64,000 bases of DNA from Streptomyces pseudovenezuelae (GTDB taxonomy: Bacteria; Actinomycetota; Actinomycetes; Streptomycetales; Streptomycetaceae): contig NZ_KQ948152.1 in assembly GCF_001513955.1 (NCBI RefSeq), positions 248,001 through 312,000 on the forward strand. Reading direction: 5' to 3'. Shown piece by piece: positions 52,912 through 61,184 of this stretch. Each line of letters starts with the position of its first letter. The stretch's first letter is position 1. Under the pieces are notes generated by a model. It did no database searches. It was not told the origin of the DNA and saw nothing but the letters and a program-made list of their open reading frames with translations. Both the position numbers and the translations under genes were made by a program.

Positions 52912-53692
52912 CGGCCTGGTCCAGCGCGGACTGCAGCGACTTCTTGTAGCCCTCGCTGGTGTAGGTGGCACCGGACACCGAGTCGATGTCCGCGCTGCCG
53001 GCCGCCACGGCCTCCTGGTTGAGCTTCGGGACGGACAGCGCCGTCTTCTGGTCGCTGGTCCCGCCCTTCGGAGCCTGCACGGCCTCGGCCTTGGTGATCT
53101 TGCCGCCGCTGACCGTGATCCGGACCTGGACCGGGCCGTACTGGGTCTGGGAGACCGTACCGGTGACCGTCTTGGCGGCAGCCCCGGCGTTGCCGCCGGC
53201 CGGCTGGGAGGGCTGGGCCGAAGGCTGGGCGGGGGCGGCCGCGTTCGCCTTGTCGATCGCCGACTGGAGCGACTTCTTGTAGCCCTCGCTGGTGTAGGTC
53301 GCCCCGGAGACCGTGTCGACGTCGGCCTTCTGCTTGGCGACCGTGTCCTGGGTGAGCTTCGGGATGGACAGCGCGGTCTTCGCGTCGCTCTCGCCGCCCT
53401 TGGGCGCCTGGACCGCCTCCGCCTTGGTGATCTTGTTGCCGCTGACGGTGATACGGACCTGGACGGGACCGTACTGGGTCTGGACCACGTCCCCGGTGAC
53501 CGCGCCGCCGGCGGCCGCCCCGGTGCCGCCCTGGGCCGACTCCTGCGCCGCCGCCGTCTGCTGCGGGATCGTTCCGCCCGCCTGGGCGGACGCCGGGTCC
53601 GAGGAGGGCTTCAGCGACAACAACAGCACGACACCGGAGACGGTGGCGGCGGTCGCGAGCACGACTCGACGGACGGGGTGAGACTTCCTCAT
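52904..53692 (-). CDS. Membrane-anchored protein with two covalent-FMN-binding domains
   Basis: 262 residues. The N-terminus HPVRRVVLATAATVSGVVLLLSL is a twin-arginine-containing signal/anchor. Two FMN_bind domains follow (about 66-148 and 176-260), each nearly the same: QTQYGPVQVRITVSG-(N/G)-KITKAEAVQAPKGG, and each ending in the flavinylation motif SGAT (Thr132 and Thr243) within VSGATYTSEGYKKSLQSA. An Ala/Pro/Gln linker joins them. It should hold two covalent FMN cofactors outside the membrane and relay electrons from the adjacent reductase. The ATG at 53692 lies 28 bp after the reductase stop. Confidence 0.9.
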   Translation of the reverse strand: MRKSHPVRRVVLATAATVSGVVLLLSLKPSSDPASAQAGGTIPQQTAAAQESAQGGTGAAAGGAVTGDVVQTQYGPVQVRITVSGNKITKAEAVQAPKGGESDAKTALSIPKLTQDTVAKQKADVDTVSGATYTSEGYKKSLQSAIDKANAAAPAQPSAQPSQPAGGNAGAAAKTVTGTVSQTQYGPVQVRITVSGGKITKAEAVQAPKGGTSDQKTALSVPKLNQEAVAAGSADIDSVSGATYTSEGYKKSLQSALDQAGG

Positions 53693-53720
53693 CGCTTCAA
53701 CAGCTCCTGAATTCCCGTCG

Positions 53721-55103
53721 TCACATCTCGAACGACTCGTGATGGATGCGGCGGGCGGGCACACCCGCGCCGCGCAGTGCTTCGTACACGGACTGCGCGA
53801 AACCGTTCGGCCCGCACATGAACACGTCGTGCTTGTCGATGTCGGGGAGCTTGCGCTGGAGGGACTCGGCGGAGATGTCCGGGCGCTCCCCGTCCGGACT
53901 GTTGACCGCGTACATCAGGCGGGCGCCGCGCTCGTCGGCGATGGTGGCCAGCTCGTCCCACAGGGCCAGGTCCTGGGTGGTGTTGGCCCGGTACAGCAGG
54001 GTGATGTCACCGGCCGCGCCCGGCAGGGTCTCGAACAGGGCCCGCATCGGGGTGATGCCGACACCGCCGGCCACCAGCAGCACCTTGCCGCGGCTGCGAC
54101 GCTGGGCGGTCAGGGCGCCGTACGGCCCCTCGGCCCACACCTTGGTGCCGGGCACCAGCTCGCGCAGCCGCTCGCTGTGGTCGCCGATCGCCTTCACCGT
54201 GATCCGCAGCATGCCCGGTCGGGGCGCCGCGGACAGCGAGTAGGGGTGGGAGCTGAACCGCATGCCCGGGGCGAGGAACCGCCAGCGGAAGAACTGGCCC
54301 GCCTCCGCGCCCATCCGGTGCAGCTTGCGCCCGCCGATCAGCACCGAGACCACACCCGGTGTCTCCTCGACGACCGCCTCGACGTACATGCGGTGACGCA
54401 GGTTCAGCCGGATCGGCGTGAGGATCCGGTACCAGACCACCAGCGCGGTGACCGAGCCGTACAGCGCGTACCAGACGGTCTTGGCGACCGGCTCGACCGC
54501 GAAGTCGTTGCCGGTGGTCAGCTGGTGCCAGAAGGTCAGGAAGACCGCCGCGTACGTCAGCAGGTGCACGTGGTACCAGGTGTCGTACGGAATCCTCTTG
54601 CGCACCCCGCCGATGGACATCAGTCCGATGACGAACAGCAGCCCGGTGCCGATGGCCGCCTTGCCCATGTCCGGGAGCTGGTTGATGGAGTCCATCGTCT
54701 GCTGGACGATGTCGCCGAGCCCCTTGCCGGCCTGCAGGGCGTAGCCCCACATGATCAGGAAGACGTGGGCGACGACCAGGCAGAGCGTGTAGCGGCCGGT
54801 CATCGCGTGCCAGCGGGCGACCCGGTCGGAGCCCACCCGGCGCTCCAGCGCGGGCACCCGGGCCATCTGCAGCACCACGAGCGCCATCAGATATCCGGCC
54901 AGCAGACCGGTGATCCGGCCCGCGTTGAGGATCTTGCTGTTGTCGTCGGCCACGGACGGCGTGTTGTGCCACCACAGCCACAGCACACCGGCCGCGCCCG
55001 CCCATACGGCGAGCAGCAGGACGGTCGCCGGGGAACGGCGCGGGCGGATGCGGCGCATCGTCTGGCGGCGGGCGGCGCGGCCGCCTGCGAGCGTCGTGGT
55101 CAC
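53721..55103 (-). CDS. Transmembrane ferric-reductase-like flavohemoprotein, copy 1
   Basis: 460 residues. About six membrane helices (residues 25-235) carry paired heme-ligand His: H99 and H113 (RWHAMTGRYT ... AHVFLI), H180 and H193 (HVHLLTYAAVFLTFWHQL). A cytoplasmic FAD/NAD(P) reductase module (about 245-460) has HPYSLSAAP for FAD, GGVGITPMRALFE for NAD(P), and CGPNGFAQS near the end. This is the ferric-reductase/NOX-like layout that moves electrons from NAD(P)H across the membrane. With FMN proteins on both sides, the likely acceptor is covalent FMN. It starts at GTG 55103 after GGAGG. Confidence 0.9.
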   Translation of the reverse strand: MTTTLAGGRAARRQTMRRIRPRRSPATVLLLAVWAGAAGVLWLWWHNTPSVADDNSKILNAGRITGLLAGYLMALVVLQMARVPALERRVGSDRVARWHAMTGRYTLCLVVAHVFLIMWGYALQAGKGLGDIVQQTMDSINQLPDMGKAAIGTGLLFVIGLMSIGGVRKRIPYDTWYHVHLLTYAAVFLTFWHQLTTGNDFAVEPVAKTVWYALYGSVTALVVWYRILTPIRLNLRHRMYVEAVVEETPGVVSVLIGGRKLHRMGAEAGQFFRWRFLAPGMRFSSHPYSLSAAPRPGMLRITVKAIGDHSERLRELVPGTKVWAEGPYGALTAQRRSRGKVLLVAGGVGITPMRALFETLPGAAGDITLLYRANTTQDLALWDELATIADERGARLMYAVNSPDGERPDISAESLQRKLPDIDKHDVFMCGPNGFAQSVYEALRGAGVPARRIHHESFEM

Positions 55104-55181
55104 GTTTCCTCCGGGGGCGGGGGCAAGGGGGGGTGGGCGTGGTCCCTTGGTCCTTGGATACGTGCCGTGACGCCGGTGTGT

Positions 55182-55643
55182 TCAGCTGGCGGCGGAGTCC
55201 AGTGCGGACTGGAGTGACTGGCGGTAACCGTCGCTCGTGTACGTGGCTCCCGAGACCGTGTCGATGTCGGCGCTCTGGGCCTGGAGGGCCTCGCTGCGCA
55301 GCCGGGGGATCGCATAGCTGTTGATCTCCTGGTCCCGCGGGTTGTCCGTGGGGTAGGTGACCGCGGTGACGTCGGTGAGTCTGCCGCTCTTGACCGTGAT
55401 GCGGACCTGGACCGGGCCCCAGCGGGTCTGGACCGTGTCGCCGGTCACCGTCCGGGTGCCGGTGGTGGTCGTTCCCCCGGTGCCGCTCGACGCGCTCGAA
55501 CTGCCGGTGGGCGCGGGGACGGCGAGGGCGGCCGCGGGCGAGGCGTGCGGCTTCAGCGACAGCAGCATCACCATGCCGGAGACGGTGGCGGCGCTCGCCA
55601 GCACGATGCGGCGCAGCGGACGGTTCTTCTTCAGCGCGTGCAC
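55182..55643 (-). CDS. Membrane-anchored single-domain FMN-binding protein
   Basis: 153 residues. NRPLRRIVLASAATVSGMVMLLSL is a twin-Arg signal/anchor like that of the two-domain paralogue. A Gly/Thr-rich linker leads to one FMN_bind domain (about 65-150; QTRWGPVQVRITVKSGRL ... DIDTVSGATYTSDGYRQSLQSAL) with flavinylation Thr134. It starts at GTG 55643, 10 bp after the second reductase stop. This is the partner of reductase copy 2, as the two-domain protein is of copy 1. Confidence 0.9.
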   Translation of the reverse strand: MHALKKNRPLRRIVLASAATVSGMVMLLSLKPHASPAAALAVPAPTGSSSASSGTGGTTTTGTRTVTGDTVQTRWGPVQVRITVKSGRLTDVTAVTYPTDNPRDQEINSYAIPRLRSEALQAQSADIDTVSGATYTSDGYRQSLQSALDSAAS

Positions 55644-55653
55644 GGGTGAGGCC

Positions 55654-57006
55654 TCACAGCTCGAAGGATTCGTGGTGGATACGGCGATCGGGCACTCCGG
55701 CGGCGCGCAGCTCCCCGTACAGCTCCCGGGCCAGCCCGTGCGGACCGCAGAGGTAGACATCGTGACCGGCCAGGTCGGGGACGGCCGCCCGCAGCGACTC
55801 GGCGCTGATACGGGGCCGTTGTCCCTCGGGCCCGTTGAGCAGGTAGTGCACCCTCGCCCCGCGCCAGCGCGCGAGGGCCTCCAACTCACCGCCCAGCGCG
55901 AGGTCTTCGACCGTGCGCGCCCGGTACAGCAGGGTGACCTCGCCCGGCAGCGTCTCGAACAGCGCCCGCAGCGGGGTGATGCCGACCCCGCCCCCGATCA
56001 GCAGCACCTTGGGCGAGGTCTGCCGCTCCACGGTCAGGGAGCCGTACGGCCCCTCCGCCCACACCCGCGTCCCCGGCCGCAGCAACGCCACGGCGGCACT
56101 GTGGTCACCGAGGGCCTTGACCGTGATCCGCATCCGGTCGCGGCGCGGCGGCGCCGACAGCGAGTACGGCGTCGACGTCCAGCCCATGCCCTCGCCGAGG
56201 AACCGCCAGCGGAAGAACTGCCCTGCTTGCGCGCCCAGTTCGTCCAGCCGCCGCCCGCGCACGACGACCGAGTACACCCCGGGCGCCTCCCGGTGCACCG
56301 ACTCCACCCGCAGCCGGTGGCGCAGGTTCAGCCGCACCGGCGCGAGGATCCGGAACCACAGCACCAGGGCGGCGACACCGAGGTAGAGCGCGTACCAGGC
56401 GGCCGTGGCCGGCGTGTTGCCGTTGAAGTCGTTCCCGAGGGCCAGTTGGTGCCCGAAGGTGAGGAACACGGCCGCGTACGTGAGGAGATGGACGTAGTAC
56501 CAGAACTCGTAGCTGGTCCGGCGGCGCACCGCACGGGCGGAGGTGACGCCGACCGCGAGGAGGATCACGGTGCCGGCGGTCGCCTTGAGCATCTCCGGGT
56601 AGTCCAGGACCACCGTCACGGTCTCGTGCCACAGCGAGGCGCCGTCCTGGGCGGCGTACCCCGCGAGGATCAGCCCGATGTGCGCGAGCAGCAGGGTGAC
56701 GGTGTAGCGGCCGGCCATCGCGTGCCAGCGAGCGACCCGGTCCGAGCCGACCCGCCGCTCCAGCACCGGAACCCGCGCCATCAGACCCACCAGCACCGCG
56801 CAGGCGTACCCGCACAGCAGCCCGGCGATCCGACCGGCCCCGGTCAGCCATCCGGCGGTACCGACCACGGAACCGGTGTCCGACCACCACAGGGCGAGCA
56901 CGGCCGCCGCTCCCGCCCAGAGCAGGGCCAGTACGACACCCGCGGGTGATCGTCGCGCGGGCGGCGCCACGGCCGGTGCGGCCCGCCGCTCGTACACGGT
57001 GGTCAT
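55654..57006 (-). CDS. Transmembrane ferric-reductase-like flavohemoprotein, copy 2
   Basis: 450 residues, clearly paralogous to the 53721-55103 gene over its whole length. RWHAMAGRYTVTLLLAHIGLI and YYVHLLTYAAVFLTFGHQL keep the four heme His. TPYSLSAPPR, GGGVGITPLRALFETLP and LCGPHGLARELYGELRAAGV are the FAD and NAD(P) motifs. Both copies end HHESFE plus one residue. The ATG at 57006 follows AAAGGA. It is the first gene of the block and is divergent from the two-component system, with phased repeats between. Confidence 0.9.
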   Translation of the reverse strand: MTTVYERRAAPAVAPPARRSPAGVVLALLWAGAAAVLALWWSDTGSVVGTAGWLTGAGRIAGLLCGYACAVLVGLMARVPVLERRVGSDRVARWHAMAGRYTVTLLLAHIGLILAGYAAQDGASLWHETVTVVLDYPEMLKATAGTVILLAVGVTSARAVRRRTSYEFWYYVHLLTYAAVFLTFGHQLALGNDFNGNTPATAAWYALYLGVAALVLWFRILAPVRLNLRHRLRVESVHREAPGVYSVVVRGRRLDELGAQAGQFFRWRFLGEGMGWTSTPYSLSAPPRRDRMRITVKALGDHSAAVALLRPGTRVWAEGPYGSLTVERQTSPKVLLIGGGVGITPLRALFETLPGEVTLLYRARTVEDLALGGELEALARWRGARVHYLLNGPEGQRPRISAESLRAAVPDLAGHDVYLCGPHGLARELYGELRAAGVPDRRIHHESFEL

Positions 57007-57052
57007 GGGGGTGTCCTTTCGCCTGTCCGGGACACAACTGTGCAAGGGGAAC

Positions 57053-57107
57053 CTCTCAGGACCCTCTGAACCGGCCCCCGCTGAGCGGACTCAGAGGAAA
57101 CTCAGAG
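57053..57107. promoter_or_regulatory. Phased response-regulator-type repeats between reductase operon and two-component genes
   Basis: CTCAGAG occurs at 57090-57096 and 57101-57107 (11-bp period). In the opposite orientation, CTCTCAG (57053-57059) and CTCTGAA (57064-57070) are near matches to its complement with the same 11-bp period. Tandem 11-bp-spaced half sites are typical of OmpR/PhoB-type regulators, and the two arrays face the two divergent operons. Confidence 0.65.
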
Positions 57108-57155
57108 CCTCCACGGACGGCCGCGGCCCCGACGAGGGGCGATCCTGGAAGAGCC

Positions 57156-57896
57156 ATGAACACCACCCGCTCCGGCCGCCCCGCGCTCACCCGCCCCGAC
57201 GGCACCCCGCTGCGCGTCCTCGTCGTCGACGACGACCCCGATCTCGCCGAGGTCCTGTCCGGCGCCCTGCGCTACGAGGGCTGGCAGATCCGCACGGCCG
57301 GCGACGGTGCCTCGGCGGTGGCCGCGGCCCGGGAGCTGCTGCCCGACGCCGTCGTCCTGGACGTGATGCTCCCGGACACCGACGGCTTCGCCGTGCTGCG
57401 CGCCCTGCACACCGTGAAGGCCGATGTGTGCGTGCTCTTCCTGACCGCCCGGGACGCCGTCGAGGACCGCATCAAGGGCATCACGGCGGGCGGCGACGAC
57501 TACGTGACCAAGCCGTTCAGCCTGGAGGAGGTCGTCGCCCGGCTGCGCGGACTTCTGCGCCGCGCGGGCATGGCCCGCCAGCTCGACGAGGGTCCGCGGC
57601 TGACCGTCGGCGACCTGGTCATGGACGAGGACGCCCGCGAGGTCACCCGCGGCGGCGAGCTGATCGAACTCTCCCCGACCGAGTTCGAGCTGCTGCGCTT
57701 CCTCATGCGCAACCCGCGCCGCGTGCTCAGCAAGGCGCAGATCCTCGACCGGGTGTGGTCCTACGACTTCGGGGGCCGCGCCCATGTCGTCGAGCTGTAC
57801 ATCTCCTACCTGCGCAAGAAGGTGGACGCCGGCCGCGAGCCGCTGATCCACACGGTGCGCGGGGCGGGATACGTGATCAAGCCGGCGACGCCGTGA
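57156..57896 (+). CDS. OmpR-family response regulator
   Basis: 246 residues. The receiver domain (about 20-130) has acidic VVDDDPD, phospho-acceptor Asp69 (VVLDVMLPDT), and the Thr/Lys switch LTARD and VTKPF. The winged-helix DNA-binding domain (about 145-243) contains ELSPTEFELLRFLMRNPRRVLSKAQILDRVW and ends VRGAGYVIKP. Divergent from the flavin/heme reductase genes and coupled to the kinase (GTGA overlap). It most likely controls the electron-transfer operon. Confidence 0.95.
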   Translation: MNTTRSGRPALTRPDGTPLRVLVVDDDPDLAEVLSGALRYEGWQIRTAGDGASAVAAARELLPDAVVLDVMLPDTDGFAVLRALHTVKADVCVLFLTARDAVEDRIKGITAGGDDYVTKPFSLEEVVARLRGLLRRAGMARQLDEGPRLTVGDLVMDEDAREVTRGGELIELSPTEFELLRFLMRNPRRVLSKAQILDRVWSYDFGGRAHVVELYISYLRKKVDAGREPLIHTVRGAGYVIKPATP

Positions 57897-59344
57897 GGGA
57901 CCTGCGGCCGCACACGCTGCGGGCCCGGCTCACCCTCGGCCTGGTGGTGCTGCTGGCGGTGAGCTGCGCGGCGGTCGGGGTCGCCGCGGTCCTCGGGCTG
58001 AAGGGCTTCCTCACCGGTCGCCTCGACGAGCAGCTCACCGAGGCGGGGAACCGTTTCGCGGTCAGCCTGGAACACGCGGGCCTGCCGGAGAAGGACGACC
58101 ACGACGGCGACGAGCACGCCGACACCCGCCGCCAGGCCACCGGCACCTTCGGCGCCCGGCTGGTGGACGGCACGGTCACCAACGCGGCCGTCGTCCGCTC
58201 CAGCGGCACCCTGAACGTCGACCTGACCGCCGCCGACCGCGAGCGGCTCGCGGCCGTCCCGGTCGACGGCCGGGGCCACAGCATCGGGCTCTCCGCCCTG
58301 GACGACTACCGGGTGCTCGCCACCCGGGGACTGGACGGCGACGTCCTGGTCACCGGGATGCCCCTGGAGCCCGTCGAGGTCACCGTCCACCGCCTGGAAC
58401 TGGTCGCCGGGATCGTCTTCGGCGCGGCCCTCACCGCCGCCGGTATCGCGGGCGCCCTGTGGGTGCGCTGGTCCCTGCGCCCGCTCAGCAGGGTCGCCGC
58501 CACCGCCACCCGGGTCAGCGAACTCCCGCTGGCCAGCGGGGAGGTGGCCCTCCCGCCGCGCGCCCCGCAGGCCGACCCGCGCAGTGAGGTGGGCCGGGTC
58601 GCCGCCGCCTTCAACCGCATGCTGGGCCACGTCGAGGACGCCCTCACCAAACGCCACGCCAGCGAGGAACGGCTGCGCAGCTTCGCCGCCGACGCCAGCC
58701 ACGAACTGCGCACCCCGGTCGCCTCGGTCCGCGGCCACGCCGAACTCGCCCTGCTGCACCCCGGCCCGCTGCCGGCGGAGATCACCCGGGCCCTGGAACG
58801 CATCGCCGCCGAGTCGACCCGCATGGGCGCCATGGTCGACGACCTGCTCCTGCTGGCCCGCCTGGACGCGGGCCGCCCCCTGGAGGCCGTCCCCGTCGAC
58901 CTCACCCGCCTGGTCCTCGACGCCCTCACGGACGCGCGGGCCACCGGTTCCGGTCACCGCTGGGAGCTGGACCTCCCCGAGGACCCGGTCACGGTGACGG
59001 GAGACGAGCACCGCCTCCACCAGGTGCTGGCCAACCTGCTGTCCAACGCCCGCCTGCACACCCCGGCCGGCACCAAGGTGACCGTGACACTGGAGAGCGA
59101 TGCCACCACCGTGCTGCTGAAGGTCCACGACGACGGCCCCGGCATCCCGGAGGAGGTCCGGCCCGGCGTCTTCGAACGCTTCACCCGCGCCGACCGCAGC
59201 ACCAAGGCGGAGACCGGCGGCGCGGGCCTCGGCCTGTCGATCGTGGCGGCCGTGGTGGAGGCGCACGGGGGAGAGGTGGCGGTGGAGAGCGGGCCGGGCT
59301 CGACGACCTTCACGGTGCGTCTGAGGGCAGCGGCCCCGGCGTAG
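57893..59344 (+). CDS. Membrane sensor histidine kinase
   Basis: 483 residues. Two membrane helices (about 17-38 and 165-190) flank an external domain of about 125 residues with no Cys or heme motif and a His/Asp-rich stretch (KDDHDGDEHADTRRQ) that might bind metal. HAMP (about 190-255), HisKA with His270 (ADASHELRTPVASV), and HATPase follow, with NLLSNARLH, DDGPGIPEE and GAGLGLSIVAAVVEAHGG. Partner of the upstream regulator. The His/Asp-rich sensor loop and reductase neighbours make a metal or redox signal plausible. Confidence 0.94.
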   Translation: MRDLRPHTLRARLTLGLVVLLAVSCAAVGVAAVLGLKGFLTGRLDEQLTEAGNRFAVSLEHAGLPEKDDHDGDEHADTRRQATGTFGARLVDGTVTNAAVVRSSGTLNVDLTAADRERLAAVPVDGRGHSIGLSALDDYRVLATRGLDGDVLVTGMPLEPVEVTVHRLELVAGIVFGAALTAAGIAGALWVRWSLRPLSRVAATATRVSELPLASGEVALPPRAPQADPRSEVGRVAAAFNRMLGHVEDALTKRHASEERLRSFAADASHELRTPVASVRGHAELALLHPGPLPAEITRALERIAAESTRMGAMVDDLLLLARLDAGRPLEAVPVDLTRLVLDALTDARATGSGHRWELDLPEDPVTVTGDEHRLHQVLANLLSNARLHTPAGTKVTVTLESDATTVLLKVHDDGPGIPEEVRPGVFERFTRADRSTKAETGGAGLGLSIVAAVVEAHGGEVAVESGPGSTTFTVRLRAAAPA

Positions 59345-59363
59345 GCGAGCGGGGCGGAGCGCT

Positions 59364-59951
59364 TCAGGCCACGGACGGCGGCAACGGCAGCGGCAGCCCG
59401 GGCAGGCCGTCGAGGCTCGTCGCGATGTGCTCCTTCTTGGCGAAGTACGCGCTGAGCGACGCGTCGTCCTCGCGCGCGAACCGCTTGCCGTGCAGCTCGC
59501 GGTCGCCCTCGTACGCCATGTACGGCACCGCGTAGCCGCAGGAGTCCCGGACGAGTTCGGCCGTCACGACGACGATCGCCCGCAGTCCGTGGGCGGTCGG
59601 GTCGATGTCCGGGAAGTGCGCGAGCAGTTCCGGGAAGCGCGGGTCGTCCCGGAAGACCGGCTCACCGCGCCCGTGCACCCGGACGATGTTCGGCGGCCCC
59701 TGGAACGCGCACCACATGAGGGTGATCCGGCCGTTCTCCCGCAGATGCGCGACCGTCTCGGCGGTGGAACCGGCGAAGTCGAGGTAGGCCACGGTGAGTT
59801 CGTCGAGGACCGCGAAACAGCCGCGCAGACCCTTGGGGGAGAGGTTGACCGTGCCGTCGCCGGAGAGGGGAGCGGTCGCCGTGAAGAAGAGGGGCTGCGC
59901 CTCGATGAAGGAGCGGAGCCGGCCGTCTATGCGCTCATAGGTCTTTCCCAT
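59364..59951 (-). CDS. Pyridoxamine 5'-phosphate oxidase-fold flavoprotein
   Basis: 195 residues. The split-barrel flavin-binding fold is shown by FFTATAPLSGDGTVNLSPKG, VAYLDFAGSTAETVAHLRENGRITLMWCAFQGPPNIVRVHGRGE. True PNPOx PLP-binding motifs are missing, so this belongs to the broad F420/FMN-dependent PNPOx-like group. The ATG at 59951 is 9 bp after a CATAAT hexamer, so the message may be leaderless; an in-frame ATG lies at 59957. Confidence 0.83.
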   Translation of the reverse strand: MGKTYERIDGRLRSFIEAQPLFFTATAPLSGDGTVNLSPKGLRGCFAVLDELTVAYLDFAGSTAETVAHLRENGRITLMWCAFQGPPNIVRVHGRGEPVFRDDPRFPELLAHFPDIDPTAHGLRAIVVVTAELVRDSCGYAVPYMAYEGDRELHGKRFAREDDASLSAYFAKKEHIATSLDGLPGLPLPLPPSVA

Positions 59952-60072
59952 GTCCAAGCATTATGGGTGCAGACCTTTCGCCTGTCTAAGGAATTCGGAC
60001 GTGCCCGTGCAGGACGACGTCCGTGGCCGCCCCGGCCGGCGCTCACACGGGGCGGCCACAGCGCCTGTCACG

Positions 60073-60963
60073 TCACTTGGTGAGCGTGCAGGCGGCCAGG
60101 GAGTCCAGGCCCTGCGGCTTCTCCGCGGTCCGGCCGATGGAGATGGCGATGCGGTCGATCGTCGACTTCCGCTTGTCGGCCAGCGGGCCGAGGATCGCGT
60201 TCTGGACGAAGTTGGGGCCGCCCTGGCCGACGGTGTCGACGAGTCGCTTGTTGGCCTCGTCGATCTGGGTCTGCAGCAGGGTCAGGTTGCGGTCGACCTC
60301 GGCCTGCGCGGTGGCCGGGATCGCGGGCAGCTGCGAGGCCACGTCCGGGCAGGAGATGGCGCCGGCTCCGGCCGCCTCACCCGCGTCTCCGGCATTGCCC
60401 GCGTTCCCGGTCTCCTCGGCACCGGCCGCCTCGCTCGGCGTGGCCCCCGCCTCGGCGCCGGCTCCGGCCTCTTCGCCCGCGCCCGCGCCGGCTTCCTCAC
60501 CGGTGTCGGCGGCGCCGCCCGCGTTGAGGGTGCAGGGGGCCAGAGCGTCCAGGCCCTGCGGCTTGTCCGCGGTCCGGCCGATGGCGGTGGCGATGCGGTT
60601 GACGGTGGCGATCCGCTTGTCCTCCAGCGGGCCCAGGATGGCGTTCTGGACGAAGTTGGGGCCGCCCTGGCCGACGGTGTCGACGAGTCGCTTGTTGGCC
60701 TCGTCGATCTGGGTCTGCAGCAGGGTCAGGTTGCGGTCGACCTCGGCCTGCGCGGTGGCCGGGATCGCCGGGAGCTGCGAGGCCACGTCAGGGCACGTGA
60801 TGCTGCCGACGTCGGCCAGCGTCCGGGCGGTGGTGGTCCCGCTCTTGGAGGTCTCCCCGGCGAGGGCGGTACCGGCGACGATCGCCCCGGTCAGTGCCAC
60901 GGCGGCGGCGCCGCCGATGATCGCCACGCGGCGCTTGTTGTACTTCGGAAGAGCCCTGGACAT
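60073..60963 (-). CDS. Secreted protein with two near-identical cysteine-pair domains
   Basis: 296 residues with an N-terminal signal (RRVAIIGGAAAVALTGAIVAG ... LAGE). Two copies of a domain of about 92 residues (55-146 and 203-294) each start (I/S)TCPDVASQLPAIPATAQAE or ISCPDV and end PQGLD-x-LA-x-CTL. Each has one Cys pair (C57/C144 and C205/C292), probably a disulfide. An Ala/Glu/Gly-rich linker joins them. A 128-bp segment is identical in both halves. I do not recognise the family; the domain is helical and contains no enzyme motif. Confidence 0.75.
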   Translation of the reverse strand: MSRALPKYNKRRVAIIGGAAAVALTGAIVAGTALAGETSKSGTTTARTLADVGSITCPDVASQLPAIPATAQAEVDRNLTLLQTQIDEANKRLVDTVGQGGPNFVQNAILGPLEDKRIATVNRIATAIGRTADKPQGLDALAPCTLNAGGAADTGEEAGAGAGEEAGAGAEAGATPSEAAGAEETGNAGNAGDAGEAAGAGAISCPDVASQLPAIPATAQAEVDRNLTLLQTQIDEANKRLVDTVGQGGPNFVQNAILGPLADKRKSTIDRIAISIGRTAEKPQGLDSLAACTLTK

Positions 60964-61114
60964 GCGGATGCCTCACTCGGGGTCGGGAAGTGGTCTGCGG
61001 TGACAAACGCGGCGCCTGCGTTCGGCGTGGAATACGGGCAAGCGGTTTCCCGTGTTCAAAGGGAGCGCAAATTCTCCGCCGCGGTGCGAGCCTGAAGGGC
61101 GACCCGGGGCCCGG

Positions 61115-61152
61115 ATTGACGAATCATGCAGGACTCTGCATAATCATGCATA
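61115..61152 (+). promoter_or_regulatory. argH promoter with two ARG boxes
   Basis: TTGACG (61116-61121) and CATAAT (61139-61144) have 17-bp spacing. Two ARG boxes overlap it: TGACG-AATC-ATGCA (box 61115-61132) and TGCAT-AATC-ATGCA (box 61135-61152), with a 2-bp gap, the same arrangement as upstream of argC. Confidence 0.8.
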
Positions 61153-61184
61153 CCCTTGGAGTGCAGCGGTGAGGAGCAACGCAA

